From the NCBI RefSeq assembly GCF_003862485.1, contig NZ_RRCM01000001.1, positions 1,681,698-1,729,123 on the forward strand: a stretch of DNA of 47,426 nucleotides. Reading direction: 5' to 3'. A model generated the notes under the pieces. That model ran no database searches, had not been told where the DNA came from, and saw only the letters and a list, made by a program, of their open reading frames with translations. Position numbers and translations under genes: made by a program. Shown here piece after piece: positions 24,480-33,490 of the stretch; the first letter of the stretch is position 1; the number at the start of each line of letters is the position of its first letter. Source of the stretch: Lachnoanaerobaculum orale (GTDB lineage: Bacteria > Bacillota > Clostridia > Lachnospirales > Lachnospiraceae).

Positions 24480-25435
24480 TTATTCAACCTCTCTACAACC
24501 TCTTCAAATGTAGGGATACTTACAATACCGCCTCTTTTTTCCACACACAGACTTGCAACCGCATTTCCGTATCTTGCAATATCATACATCTGACTTGTGG
24601 TAATATCGTCCAGGCTAACATCTTCACTCAAAAATCTTGCCAAGAGTCCGCCCCAGAAAGAATCTCCGGCACCTGTGGTGTCGACAACCGTACTCTTAAA
24701 TCCCGGCACCTCAACATATCCTGAAGCCGATACCACAAGAGCACCCTTAGCTCCAAGAGTCACTACGGCAAGCTTTACTCCGTTTTCTATCAGATACTTT
24801 CCTGCCTCAAGCGGATCGCTATACGGTGTCAAAAGTGCTGTCTCCTCATCTGATATCTTCATCATATCTGCAAACTGTACCATAAGTCTCATCATCTCCA
24901 TGGCCTTGTCCACACTCTCCCAAAGCGGAGCACGGTAGTTCGGGTCATAGGATATAATGGCACCTGCGTCCTTTGCAATCTTTACAGCTTCAAATGTGGC
25001 AGTTCTTGCAGGCTCATCCGTAAGTGAAAGTGAACCCACATGGAAAATCTTTGTATCTGCAAGCATATCCTTATTTATCTCATCTATGGAAAGCCTTGTA
25101 TCAGCTCCCGGCTTTCTTGCAAAAGAAAATCCCCTGTCTCCCGTTATAGAAAGGCTTACAAATGCAAGAGTTGTAAAGACTGAAGGGTCTGTAATCAAAC
25201 CGCTTGTATCAATAGGTATACCCTCCAATGTACTTCTCAAAAAATCTCCGTGCATATCCGCACCTATCTTTCCGATAAACGCCGTCTTAAGACCCGATCT
25301 TGATACCGCGGTCAGCATATTCGCAGGCGCACCGCCCGGATTTTGCTCAAAAAGCTTCATTCCTGCAGGTGAAAGACCTGCCGGTGTAAAATCAATCAAC
25401 AGCTCGCCCAATGCAACTACATCCCAATTCTTCAT
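24476..25435 (-). CDS. scrK: PfkB family sugar kinase, probable fructokinase
   Basis: About 319 residues, ribokinase/PfkB fold. The N-terminal glycine signature NPGGAPANMLTAVSRSG and the C-terminal DTTGAGDSFWGGLLARF carry the substrate- and ATP-binding residues, the latter with the catalytic aspartate. GFSFARKPGADTRL is typical of clostridial fructokinases. I use the ATG at 25435; GGAG lies upstream. It lies between a sodium symporter and the heptose-type fusion gene, so a role as a heptose kinase is a less likely alternative, because known heptose kinases of this pathway in Gram-positives are GHMP-type. Confidence 0.85.
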   Translation of the reverse strand: MKNWDVVALGELLIDFTPAGLSPAGMKLFEQNPGGAPANMLTAVSRSGLKTAFIGKIGADMHGDFLRSTLEGIPIDTSGLITDPSVFTTLAFVSLSITGDRGFSFARKPGADTRLSIDEINKDMLADTKIFHVGSLSLTDEPARTATFEAVKIAKDAGAIISYDPNYRAPLWESVDKAMEMMRLMVQFADMMKISDEETALLTPYSDPLEAGKYLIENGVKLAVVTLGAKGALVVSASGYVEVPGFKSTVVDTTGAGDSFWGGLLARFLSEDVSLDDITTSQMYDIARYGNAVASLCVEKRGGIVSIPTFEEVVERLNK

Positions 25436-25474
25436 CACATAACTCCATTCTTTTATTACACTTCAAAAGCTCAA

Positions 25475-26881
25475 TTAAAGACTGATAACTCCCAAAGTGT
25501 TGAGTATGGCGCTAACCAATATAATAATCAAAAATACCGGTGCAAACACTCTCATTACTATATTATACATACTTTTTCTCTTAAATGCAGAAGAATATGA
25601 TATTTCCTCCGCAATTTTTTTCAATGTGATAATCCTTACCACGAGATAGCAGGTGGCAAGCGCCGCTATCGGCATCATTATAGAGTTGGTAAGGAAATCA
25701 AGGAAATCCAAAATAGGCATTTTAAAAATCTTTACAAAATCAAGTATACCGTAACCTGCCGCAGATGAGCCGCCTACAAATACCATTATTACAGCCATCA
25801 AAATGACGGATTTGTTTCTGCTTAAGTTAAGCTCATCACAGAATGTGGAAATACTCGTCTCCACAAGTGAAATGGCACTGGTAAGAGCCGCCAAAAGCAC
25901 AAGTAAGAAAAATCCTATACCTGCAATCCTTCCTGCACCCATACTCTCAAACACCTTAGGCAGTGTAATGAACATAAGTGAAGGTCCCGCCTTAAGTTTA
26001 TCAGGGTCACCGCCTGAAAAAGCAAATACGGCAGGTATAACCATCAGTCCTGCAAGCACCGCCACACCTGTATCCACCATCTCCACTCTGGAAGTGGAAA
26101 TCTCAACATCCACATCCTTTGTCAGATATGAACCGTAGGTATACAAAATACCCATCGCGATGGAAAGTGAATAAAACATCTGTCCAAGTGCCGCAACCAC
26201 AGTCATCAGTGAAAAATTGTGAAAGTTGGGCACAAAGAAATACTTCACACCTGCCATCGCACCCGGTCTTGTAACCGAATACAGAGCTACCACTATCGCA
26301 AGTATTATAAGAAGAGGCATCATTATCTTTGATACCCTCTCAATTCCCTGCTCCACACCTCCAAGTATTACCACAAAAGTTGCAAGAGCAAATATCACAA
26401 ACCAAAAGAAAACCACCTTTGTATTGCCTATGAAACTGCCAAAATATCCGTCTGCTGCAAGTCCATCCACATTGCCCTTTATATACTCCACAAGATATTT
26501 TACGACCCAACCGCCTATAACACTGTAGTAAGGCACTATCAGTACCGGTACTATCGCATTTATAAAGCCTCCAACTTTTAAAATCCTGCTGTTTCCAAAA
26601 TAATTGAAAGCGCCTATAGCACTTCTTTTTGTCATCCTGCCTATGGTAGTCTCGGACATAATCATCGCATACCCGAATGTCAATGTCAGTATCAGATATG
26701 TAAGCAAAAACATTCCGCCGCCGTACTTCGCAGCCAAATACGGAAACCTCCAAATATTACCAAGTCCCACCGCAGAGCCTGCAACAGCCAATATATAACC
26801 CAGTCCGCCTGAGAAGTTGGCCCTCTTCTCACCTGTATTTTCTATACTCGTCTCTTCCCCGTACTTAAAATCGTCAGTCAT
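25475..26881 (-). CDS. Neurotransmitter:sodium symporter (NSS) family transporter
   Basis: 468 residues with about 11-12 membrane helices. The sodium-site sequence AVAGSAVGLGNIWRFPYLAAKYGGG is near residues 30-55 and is diagnostic of the LeuT/NSS family; VPYYSVIGGWV and the FSLSIAMGIL-like helix follow. These take up amino acids or similar amines with sodium ions. The substrate cannot be told; TnaT-like and SNF-like annotations are possible. It starts with an ATG behind GGGGAGAG. The 36-base gap to the kinase gene suggests an operon. Confidence 0.92.
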   Translation of the reverse strand: MTDDFKYGEETSIENTGEKRANFSGGLGYILAVAGSAVGLGNIWRFPYLAAKYGGGMFLLTYLILTLTFGYAMIMSETTIGRMTKRSAIGAFNYFGNSRILKVGGFINAIVPVLIVPYYSVIGGWVVKYLVEYIKGNVDGLAADGYFGSFIGNTKVVFFWFVIFALATFVVILGGVEQGIERVSKIMMPLLIILAIVVALYSVTRPGAMAGVKYFFVPNFHNFSLMTVVAALGQMFYSLSIAMGILYTYGSYLTKDVDVEISTSRVEMVDTGVAVLAGLMVIPAVFAFSGGDPDKLKAGPSLMFITLPKVFESMGAGRIAGIGFFLLVLLAALTSAISLVETSISTFCDELNLSRNKSVILMAVIMVFVGGSSAAGYGILDFVKIFKMPILDFLDFLTNSIMMPIAALATCYLVVRIITLKKIAEEISYSSAFKRKSMYNIVMRVFAPVFLIIILVSAILNTLGVISL

Positions 26882-27040
26882 ATCTCTCCCCTTTACTTTT
26901 CTTTGTTAAGACTAACATTTTAATATTCTTTTTACAAGGAAAATTTATTGCAAATTCATTTCAAAACACCGGCAGGTTCACTTCTTTTATCCATATTTTC
27001 ATATATGTTTTACAAAGATTTTATATAAAACTATCATAAT

Positions 27041-27080
27041 AGAAGCTTCACCTTTAAATCCAAGTGAAGCTTCTTTCAGT
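27041..27080. terminator. Terminator after msrAB
   Basis: AGAAGCTTCAC (27041-27051) pairs with GTGAAGCTTCT (27064-27074). Eleven base pairs, 12-base loop. It lies beyond the end of msrAB; the T tract on that side is imperfect. Confidence 0.7.
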
Positions 27081-27087
27081 ATTTTTG

Positions 27088-28032
27088 TTATTCTACATAT
27101 TTTTTCAAATATCCGTAGCCCTCTTCGTCCATTTTATCAAACGGAATGAAACGAAGTGCAGCCGAATTGATACAGTATCTTAGACCTCCAAGCTCACTCG
27201 GACCGTCATCAAAAACATGGCCCAGATGCGCGTCGGCCGCATTACTTCTGACCTCAATCCTTCTTCTGCCAAGGCTTAAATCCTCGCTGTATTTCACCAA
27301 ATCCTTTTGTATCGGCTTTGAAAAGCTGGACCATCCACAACCCGACTCAAACTTATCTGTAGAGAAAAACAGCGGCTCACCTGATGTGATGTCCACATAG
27401 ATACCTCTTTCAAAGTTTGAATTAAACTCATTATCAAAAGGTCTCTCCGTAGCCGCATTCACAGTGACATCATACTGAAGCGGCGTCAAACTCTCCTTAA
27501 GTTCATCATCATTTTTTCTTTTATATTTTTCACTTCTTACTATCGGTTCATCCGCCAGACTTAAATTGATGTGACAGTAGCCGTTCGGATTCTTATCCAG
27601 ATAGTCCTGATGGTACTCCTCCGCACTGTAGAAGTTTTCTATCGGCAGCACTTCAACCGCAATCTTTTCATTGTACTTTCTTTGTTCTCTTTCTATAGCG
27701 GCCTTTATCACAGGCAGCTGACTCTCATCCGTATAATATATTCCGGTTCTGTACTGTGTACCCACATCATTGCCCTGCTTATTCACGCTGACAGGATCAA
27801 TTATCCTGAAATAATATATAAGCAAATCTTCAAGACTGATAACCTCATCATCAAAATCCACCTTCACAGTCTCCGCATGCCCCGTATCATGTCGGCACAC
27901 GTCCTCATAACTTGGATTCTCGGTCCTACCGTTGGCATATCCGCAGGTAGTACCCTCGACACCCTCAATTCTTTTAAAGTAGCCTTCCACGCCCCAAAAG
28001 CAACCGCCGGCTAAAAACACTTCTTTTACCAT
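27088..28032 (-). CDS. msrAB: Bifunctional methionine sulfoxide reductase A/B
   Basis: 314 residues. Residues 1-160 are MsrA with the catalytic cysteine C11 in [11 protein letters not shown] and [12 protein letters not shown]; residues 165-314 are MsrB with [17 protein letters not shown] and [11 protein letters not shown], whose cysteine is catalytic. MsrA reduces S- and MsrB R-methionine sulfoxide, so the fusion repairs both. There is no signal peptide, so it is cytoplasmic. The start follows GAGGAGG. The next gene upstream is an Rrf2 regulator, which might control it. Confidence 0.96.
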   Translation of the reverse strand: MVKEVFLAGGCFWGVEGYFKRIEGVEGTTCGYANGRTENPSYEDVCRHDTGHAETVKVDFDDEVISLEDLLIYYFRIIDPVSVNKQGNDVGTQYRTGIYYTDESQLPVIKAAIEREQRKYNEKIAVEVLPIENFYSAEEYHQDYLDKNPNGYCHINLSLADEPIVRSEKYKRKNDDELKESLTPLQYDVTVNAATERPFDNEFNSNFERGIYVDITSGEPLFFSTDKFESGCGWSSFSKPIQKDLVKYSEDLSLGRRRIEVRSNAADAHLGHVFDDGPSELGGLRYCINSAALRFIPFDKMDEEGYGYLKKYVE

Positions 28033-28131
28033 ATACTACCTCCTCATAAAATATCTTTAATAATTGTATCACTATTTCACGCATTTGCAATTATATTTTT
28101 TACAATCTTTTCTGTTTAAAAAAGGATAAAC

Positions 28132-28524
28132 CTATAAAAGCTTATCCAAAGTAGTCGTCTGTAATTCTCTGTTAAGTGAGCTCTGTATCCTGTTGAATTC
28201 CTTGTTCAAAATACATTCTCCACATCTGTTGTTTATACAGTCATATCCTTCTCTGACACATTCCGTTATACTCATATCTTCACCCAATGCAACACAAATA
28301 TCATACAGTGTCGTATTGGCTAAATCACATTTTAAGTAGTAGCCTCCGTTGACTCCTCTCATACTCCCTATAAGTTTTGACTTCAGTAAACTGTTCAGTA
28401 CCTTATATGTAATGGCCTGCGGTAAATGCTCCTTCTTTGCAACCCCAGATGCGGAAACCTTTGTACCGTCTTTTAACGCCCTTACCACTCTTACTGCATA
28501 GTCCATTTCTCTAGTAATCAGCAT
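28132..28524 (-). CDS. Rrf2 family transcriptional regulator
   Basis: 130 residues, winged helix-turn-helix (DYAVRVVRALKDG; VSASGVAKKEHLPQAITYKVLNSL; SMRGVNGGYYL). After it, cysteines at ECVREGYDCINNRCGEC form the cluster seen in Rrf2 members that bind an iron-sulfur centre (NsrR, IscR, RsrR type). It is likely a redox or nitric oxide sensor (inference). GGGGG precedes its ATG. The upstream flavoprotein has its own terminator at 28640-28670, so the regulator is separate. Its targets are unknown. Confidence 0.85.
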   Translation of the reverse strand: MLITREMDYAVRVVRALKDGTKVSASGVAKKEHLPQAITYKVLNSLLKSKLIGSMRGVNGGYYLKCDLANTTLYDICVALGEDMSITECVREGYDCINNRCGECILNKEFNRIQSSLNRELQTTTLDKLL

Positions 28525-28639
28525 TCGTCCCCCTAAATATAATCGGTGTAAAATCTATTCTAATACATAAATACTAGCATAAAGCCATTTATTTTTCTAT
28601 TATTTTTTATAAATTTTTATGTTTATAGTAAAGAATTGT

Positions 28640-28670
28640 AAAAAAAGCCGATACCCTTTCGGATACCGAC
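28640..28670 (-). terminator. Terminator of the FMN-flavoprotein gene
   Basis: On the minus strand GTCGGTATCC pairs with GGGTATCGGC (28647-28670) around a GAAA tetraloop, with a TTTTTTT run after it. Confidence 0.85.
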
Positions 28671-28680
28671 TTATATTTAT

Positions 28681-30783
28681 TTACTGTAGCTTGGCATTGT
28701 TTATAGCATCTGTAATTCCTTTAGATGTTACGGATGCGCCTGAAACATTGTCAACTTCGAACTTACCGCTCTTTTGCATACCTTTTTTGATCTTGTTGAT
28801 AGCTTTACCGCCTATTTCGGTTGTCTCCTTAGGACCTGAAATCTCCAGGTCGTTTACTATACCCTTTTTGACTGTGAATGTAACTTCTATATCACCTCCG
28901 AAGCCCTTCGCACTGCCCTTATATGAGCCGTCCTTAAGCTTGGTCTTTATATCCTTGGCTACAAAGTTTGCATCTTCAGTCTGTGCCGTGATAGTTCTCT
29001 CAGTGTTTCCACCGTTGTCAAGCACATACTTGTTTGCACTGTCACCTGCGATTCTGCCGAATACTACTATATCTGTAACAGCGTTTCCACCAAGTCTGTT
29101 GGCACCGTGTACTCCACCTACGACCTCACCTGCTGCAAAGAATCCCGGAATGACACTTCCGTCTTCCTTAAGCACCTGAGTTTCCTTATTTATCTTTACA
29201 CCGCCCATAGTATGATGCACAGCAGGCTTTGCCTTACCTGCAAAATACGGCGGCTTTGTTAAAGGCACTTCCATACTCTTTCTGCCGAACTCACTGTCCT
29301 TACCTACAGCCTGCATTGCCGCATACTCCTGCATAGTGGCTACAAAATTAGCTTCATTAACACCTGTCTTTTGAGCCAGCTCTTCAATGCTGTTTGCCTC
29401 TACAATGATCCCCTCATTGATATACTTTTCTATAGCGGAAAGTGACTCTCTGACAGCCGTATCAAATACAAGCCAGCTCTCACCGTTTTGCTGAGCCATG
29501 ATAGCTGCTGAAACAACATCTCTTGTATCAAGCTCATTGACAAAACGCTTTCCGTCATCATTTACAAGTATTGCACCGTTACCGCGCACACCCTCAGTGT
29601 ACATAGTTGCAGTGTCAGGATTTACAGTCGGATGTGTCTGAATCTGTTCGATATCTGTAAGTCCCGCTCCAAGCTCGGTTGCCATCTCAATACCGTCACC
29701 TGTTGCACCCACATGATTGGTGGTAATAAATCCTTCAAGCTGTGGTGCATACTTTGCAACCATCTGAGGATTTGCACCGAAACCTCCTGTAGCAAGCACT
29801 ACCACTTTTGTATTTATAACAAAGACTCCGTTATCATCTTCCGCCTCTACACCTGTTATCTTGCCGTCCTTATCTGCAAAGATTTTGGTTGCCTTAGTCT
29901 CCAACAAAACAGGTACACCCAGTTCATCAAGTTTTGCATTAAGTGTCTTTACAAGCATCGGTCCTACAGCGGATGTATCACTCGGTCTGTGTATTCTCTT
30001 AACGCTTGCACCGCCGAACTGTCCCACTACTGAAAGGTCGCCGCCTATAGAATTAACCCAATCTACAGCCGATGCGGAATTTTCCACCAAAGTCCTTACA
30101 AGTTCAGGGTCGTTCAGATTCTTTCCGCCCTTCATAGTATCCTGATAGAAAAGTTCATTGCTGTCTTCTATACCGTCTCTCTTCTGATACTGAGTCTCTG
30201 AAGCGTTCAATCCGCCTGTAGCTCTTACACTATTACCGCCTGTAATAGGCATTTTCTCCAATATAACCACATTTGTGGCGCCTTTTTGTGCAGCCTCTAT
30301 TGCAGCACTCATTCCCGCACCTCCGGCACCTATTACTACAATATCTGCCGACTGCGGTTTCCTTTCACCCTTTACCTCTTTGCCTTGAGCTTTCAGCAAA
30401 GCTTTCTTCAGTGCATGCTTTAATCCGCTTGATGTAATCGTCGCACCGCTGACAGAATCAAACTCCGTATCTAAATTTGCCTTCATCTTATCATTCAGCT
30501 TTTCTATGGCGGCTCCACCTATATCCGGAGTCTCACTTTTTCCTTCAAATGAAATATTTTCAATTCCGTTGTCTCCCACTACCACTGTGGCTCTTACATT
30601 GCCGCCAAAACCTTTATCTGCGGCTGAATATGTACCTGCAATATACTTCGTATTGTCTTTTATGTACTTTCTTACACCGTCAGTAACAGGGAAAGCTATT
30701 ATAATAGTAATAACAGCAGCCAATACCATCAAAAAGAGCCCAACTATATTGCCCTTGTTCTTATTTGTTGGTTGCTTACCCAT
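28681..30783 (-). CDS. Membrane-anchored flavoprotein reductase with two FMN-binding domains
   Basis: About 700 residues. One N-terminal membrane helix (IVGLFLMVLAAVITIIIAF) suggests an exported enzyme on the outer face of the membrane. Residues about 45-130 are an FMN-binding domain with DSVSGATITSSG; the flavin motif ADIVVIGAGGAGMSAAIEA starts the FAD domain near residue 155, with GGNSVRATGGLNASET and the fumarate reductase/urocanate reductase-like body; a second FMN-binding domain near the C-terminus has DNVSGASVTSKG. The SGA[TS]-x-[TS] motifs are the sites where ApbE links FMN covalently. The substrate (fumarate, urocanate, others) is not known. I use the ATG at 30783 with AAGGAGG before it. 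Confidence 0.9.
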   Translation of the reverse strand: MGKQPTNKNKGNIVGLFLMVLAAVITIIIAFPVTDGVRKYIKDNTKYIAGTYSAADKGFGGNVRATVVVGDNGIENISFEGKSETPDIGGAAIEKLNDKMKANLDTEFDSVSGATITSSGLKHALKKALLKAQGKEVKGERKPQSADIVVIGAGGAGMSAAIEAAQKGATNVVILEKMPITGGNSVRATGGLNASETQYQKRDGIEDSNELFYQDTMKGGKNLNDPELVRTLVENSASAVDWVNSIGGDLSVVGQFGGASVKRIHRPSDTSAVGPMLVKTLNAKLDELGVPVLLETKATKIFADKDGKITGVEAEDDNGVFVINTKVVVLATGGFGANPQMVAKYAPQLEGFITTNHVGATGDGIEMATELGAGLTDIEQIQTHPTVNPDTATMYTEGVRGNGAILVNDDGKRFVNELDTRDVVSAAIMAQQNGESWLVFDTAVRESLSAIEKYINEGIIVEANSIEELAQKTGVNEANFVATMQEYAAMQAVGKDSEFGRKSMEVPLTKPPYFAGKAKPAVHHTMGGVKINKETQVLKEDGSVIPGFFAAGEVVGGVHGANRLGGNAVTDIVVFGRIAGDSANKYVLDNGGNTERTITAQTEDANFVAKDIKTKLKDGSYKGSAKGFGGDIEVTFTVKKGIVNDLEISGPKETTEIGGKAINKIKKGMQKSGKFEVDNVSGASVTSKGITDAINNAKLQ

Positions 30784-30962
30784 CCATTTCCTCCTTGAAA
30801 CTCTCAAAATTACTCTGATATTATAAAAGAAAGTTAAAAAACTATCAATAAATATTTTTAATAAAATATAATATCGGCTTTTATTTTATTTTTTAGGTGC
30901 TATAATAGATTTTATACAATTAAATATCGCAGTGATATTTATTCTTTCAGTAAGGAGGCAAT

Positions 30963-31907
30963 ATGAAAAATATAACAGTTGCAGGTGGCGGTGTACTTGG
31001 CTCACAGATAGCATTTCAGACCGCTTTTTGCGGATTTGACGTAAAGATATGGCTTAGAAGTGAAGAGTCCATAGGAAGAACAAAGCCTAAGTTGGAAAGA
31101 TTATATAATATCTATAAGACAACACTTAATGAGGCAAAGAAAGAGCTCGGCACGGGAAAGGTATTTCCAAGAGGTTTAATCACAGATTCCTCTAAAATTA
31201 ATGAATCAGACATAGACAGACTTTTGGCAGCTGTCGATAAGGCTTATAATGAGATAAAACTTACTACAAGCCTTGAAGAAGCTTGCAAGGATGCCGACCT
31301 TATAATCGAGAGTATGGCTGAAAATCCTGAAGCCAAGGTTGCATTCTATAAGTCTCTTGATCCACATCTTGAAGCAAAGACTATAGTTGCCACCAACTCT
31401 TCAAGTATGGTTCCAAGTCAATTCCGTGAATATCTGAGCAGGCCGCAACAGTATCTTGCAATTCACTTTGCAAACAATATCTGGATCAGCAATACTGCCG
31501 AAATAATGGGACACAGCACCACATCAAAGGATGCTTATGAGGCTGTAGCCAAGTTTGCTTCAGATATTAAGATGATTCCTCTTCGTCTTAAGAAGGAGCA
31601 GCCCGGATATATACTGAACTCAATGCTTATACCTTTCCTTAATGCAGGTCAGATGTTGCTTGCAAATGAGGTGGCAGACCCTGCTACCATCGACCTAACA
31701 TGGAGACTCGGTACAGGCTCACCATACGGTCCGTTCCAAATCCTTGATATTGTAGGCCTTAACACAGCCCTTAATATAGTATCAAACAATCCGCTCTCAA
31801 AAGACCCGACTACCGTACAGGGCAAGATAAAAGCAATCCTTGAAAAGTATATTGCCGAAGGCAAAACCGGAGTGAATTCAGGGGAAGGATTCTATAAGTA
31901 TAATTAA
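30963..31907 (+). CDS. 3-hydroxyacyl-CoA dehydrogenase-type NAD enzyme
   Basis: 314 residues. Rossmann start ITVAGGGVLGSQIAFQTAFCG; the catalytic histidine in LAIHFANNIW followed by glutamate in AEIMGH, and PGYILNSML, the usual linker to the helical dimer domain. The family oxidises 3-hydroxyacyl-CoA, or related 3-hydroxy acids. There is no thiolase or crotonase next to it, so the substrate is open. It is divergent from the flavoprotein gene, and TATAAT near 30901 may be its -10 box. Confidence 0.85.
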   Translation: MKNITVAGGGVLGSQIAFQTAFCGFDVKIWLRSEESIGRTKPKLERLYNIYKTTLNEAKKELGTGKVFPRGLITDSSKINESDIDRLLAAVDKAYNEIKLTTSLEEACKDADLIIESMAENPEAKVAFYKSLDPHLEAKTIVATNSSSMVPSQFREYLSRPQQYLAIHFANNIWISNTAEIMGHSTTSKDAYEAVAKFASDIKMIPLRLKKEQPGYILNSMLIPFLNAGQMLLANEVADPATIDLTWRLGTGSPYGPFQILDIVGLNTALNIVSNNPLSKDPTTVQGKIKAILEKYIAEGKTGVNSGEGFYKYN

Positions 31908-31912
31908 AAATA

Positions 31913-31928
31913 GGGGGCGTAAGCCCCC
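31913..31928 (-). terminator. Terminator of the DUF4869/ATPase copy B unit
   Basis: GGGGGC (31913-31918) pairs with GCCCCC (31923-31928) around GTAA. On the minus strand it is followed by TATTTTTAATT, so it mainly serves the leftward ATPase gene. Confidence 0.8.
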
Positions 31929-31939
31929 TGAACGGTTCA

Positions 31940-32905
31940 TTAATTTAAATTGATATAGTTCATCTTTTCAAGAATTGCCTTTTTTACCGTGTCTGTCAAA
32001 TAAGCTGAGTTTAAATTCTTTTTCTTATATGCCAAGTAGCTGTCTTTTGTCATATCTATTAAAACAGCAGTGAAAAATCTCTCCCAGCTGAAATACTCTT
32101 TAGATTCTATAAAATCTGAAGGACTCTCCAATATACTATTCAACATAGAATTTCTTACTATTCCGGATAACAGCACTAACCATTCAAATGATTCGGGTAA
32201 ATATATTGCTATTCCTTTCTTCTCACTTATCAGCTCTGTTACTCTGTGCATTTCCGAACCGAATGCTGCACCATCTACTATTACAAGAGTATTTTCATTA
32301 CCGTGCGAATTCAAATACTGAAAAATGTTCGATTTACCGTTTAAACTTTCACATCTTAAATGTGCGTCATCACATATGTTTTTAAAAAACTGGTACCCTG
32401 AATTACTGTCTTCAGTCACAACAATATCAGGATTTATTGACCCTTTATATATATCCGCGCCATAGATTCTGTAAAACTCATTAAACTTCTGTTCAAGCCT
32501 TCCATACTTTCCTGAAGTTTTTATACCATATATCTCCTCTACACTATATGGTAGAGCAGGCAATGACTCCCTGGTTACAATAACATAATAATTATCTGTG
32601 TTTTGAATAAACTTTGAAAACTCTATTGTTTTTATGAATTCATTTCCTTCATCAATAAATACTATACTGTCTGAAACAGCTGCCAGCTGTTCCTTCCACA
32701 ATGTACCGTCAAGTACAAAACATTTTTTATCACATACCAAATCAACGGCTGCTCCGGAAGGATTGTTTACCGCTTCCCTAATCATATCAACTAATGTAGT
32801 CTTACCGGTCGCGCTGTCTCCTTGGATAATTGTTATATTTCTCCTTATCTCAAAGTCGTATTTCAGACGCTTTGTAGAAACAATAACTCTATGCTTTCCT
32901 TTCAT
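31940..32905 (-). CDS. P-loop ATPase with unknown C-terminal domain (partner of DUF4869 protein, copy B)
   Basis: 321 residues, cytoplasmic. Walker A GDSATGKTT is at residues 29-37; the Walker B strand ends in IVFIDEG (81-87); VTRESLPALPYSVEEIYG follows. Residues about 165-321 form a second domain with PDIVVTEDSNSGYQFFKNIC and NTLVIVDGAAFGSEM. The order ATPase, then E-containing strand, then a VDG strand recalls a reduced TOPRIM-like arrangement as in OLD-type nucleases, but the second acidic residue is not seen; this is speculation. It directly follows the DUF4869 gene (15-base gap) and the pair has its own promoter and terminator. Confidence 0.78.
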   Translation of the reverse strand: MKGKHRVIVSTKRLKYDFEIRRNITIIQGDSATGKTTLVDMIREAVNNPSGAAVDLVCDKKCFVLDGTLWKEQLAAVSDSIVFIDEGNEFIKTIEFSKFIQNTDNYYVIVTRESLPALPYSVEEIYGIKTSGKYGRLEQKFNEFYRIYGADIYKGSINPDIVVTEDSNSGYQFFKNICDDAHLRCESLNGKSNIFQYLNSHGNENTLVIVDGAAFGSEMHRVTELISEKKGIAIYLPESFEWLVLLSGIVRNSMLNSILESPSDFIESKEYFSWERFFTAVLIDMTKDSYLAYKKKNLNSAYLTDTVKKAILEKMNYINLN

Positions 32906-32920
32906 AATATCACATCTTTT

Positions 32921-33358
32921 CTATACAAATTCGCCTGCTATACTTACAAGTTCCATTTTTGTATGTACTATTTGGTTTGTGTTCAATATCAATATATCAA
33001 ATCCTTCTTTACCGAAGTCCATCAAATGGTGCAGATTGATTGTCCTGTCTTCTTTCTCTGCAATCTTTAAAAACCATTTGGCACAATTATCACCACAGGT
33101 AGATGCATTAAATATCTTATCTTTTTCAAATTTGACCAAAATTAATGTCTTTACTCCACCTGATAAGCCTGTTGGAGGTATTTTGCCTAATACGGGGCTG
33201 TCTATTACTCCACTGTCTAAAACAACCGACTTATCTACATCATAAATCATCTCTTTTACAAACGGGTCCACTATCCAATCATCCTCGTAATCATACTTAA
33301 AATAAGATGCCGTATTATAAATAGACTCTTTCATATCTCCGTAAAAAATTTTCAGCAT
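32921..33358 (-). CDS. DUF4869 family protein (copy B)
   Basis: 145 residues. I use the ATG at 33358 (MLKIFYGD), which has GGAAGGTGG just upstream, rather than an ATG 69 bases earlier. It shares with copy A the blocks IYNT-x-x-YF, SPVLGKIPP, LSGGVKTLIL, FNASTCGDNCAKW and HHLMDFGKE. No signal peptide or membrane segment. Function unknown. Two copies, each followed by the same type of ATPase, indicate a functional two-gene module. Confidence 0.78.
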   Translation of the reverse strand: MLKIFYGDMKESIYNTASYFKYDYEDDWIVDPFVKEMIYDVDKSVVLDSGVIDSPVLGKIPPTGLSGGVKTLILVKFEKDKIFNASTCGDNCAKWFLKIAEKEDRTINLHHLMDFGKEGFDILILNTNQIVHTKMELVSIAGEFV

Positions 33359-33407
33359 AATCCACCTTCCAAACCTCAAATAATCTAAAACCAATCTCAG
33401 TATACAA

Positions 33408-33435
33408 ATTATATCGTCGGAATACAATATTTCAA
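33408..33435 (-). promoter_or_regulatory. Promoter of DUF4869/ATPase copy B
   Basis: TTGAAA (33430-33435) and TATAAT (33408-33413), 16 bases apart, on the minus strand. It lies between the terminator of the upstream secreted-protein operon and the DUF4869 gene, so copy B is its own transcription unit. Confidence 0.7.
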
Positions 33436-33439
33436 ACCT

Positions 33440-33480
33440 AAAAAGACTGACGCCCTATGTCTTTCATAAGGTGACAGTCT
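33440..33480 (-). terminator. Terminator of the secreted-protein pair
   Basis: On the minus strand AGACTG pairs with CAGTCT (outer stem 33444-33449 with 33475-33480), with further pairing inside, followed by TTTT. Confidence 0.7.
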
Positions 33481-33490
33481 ATTAAATTTA

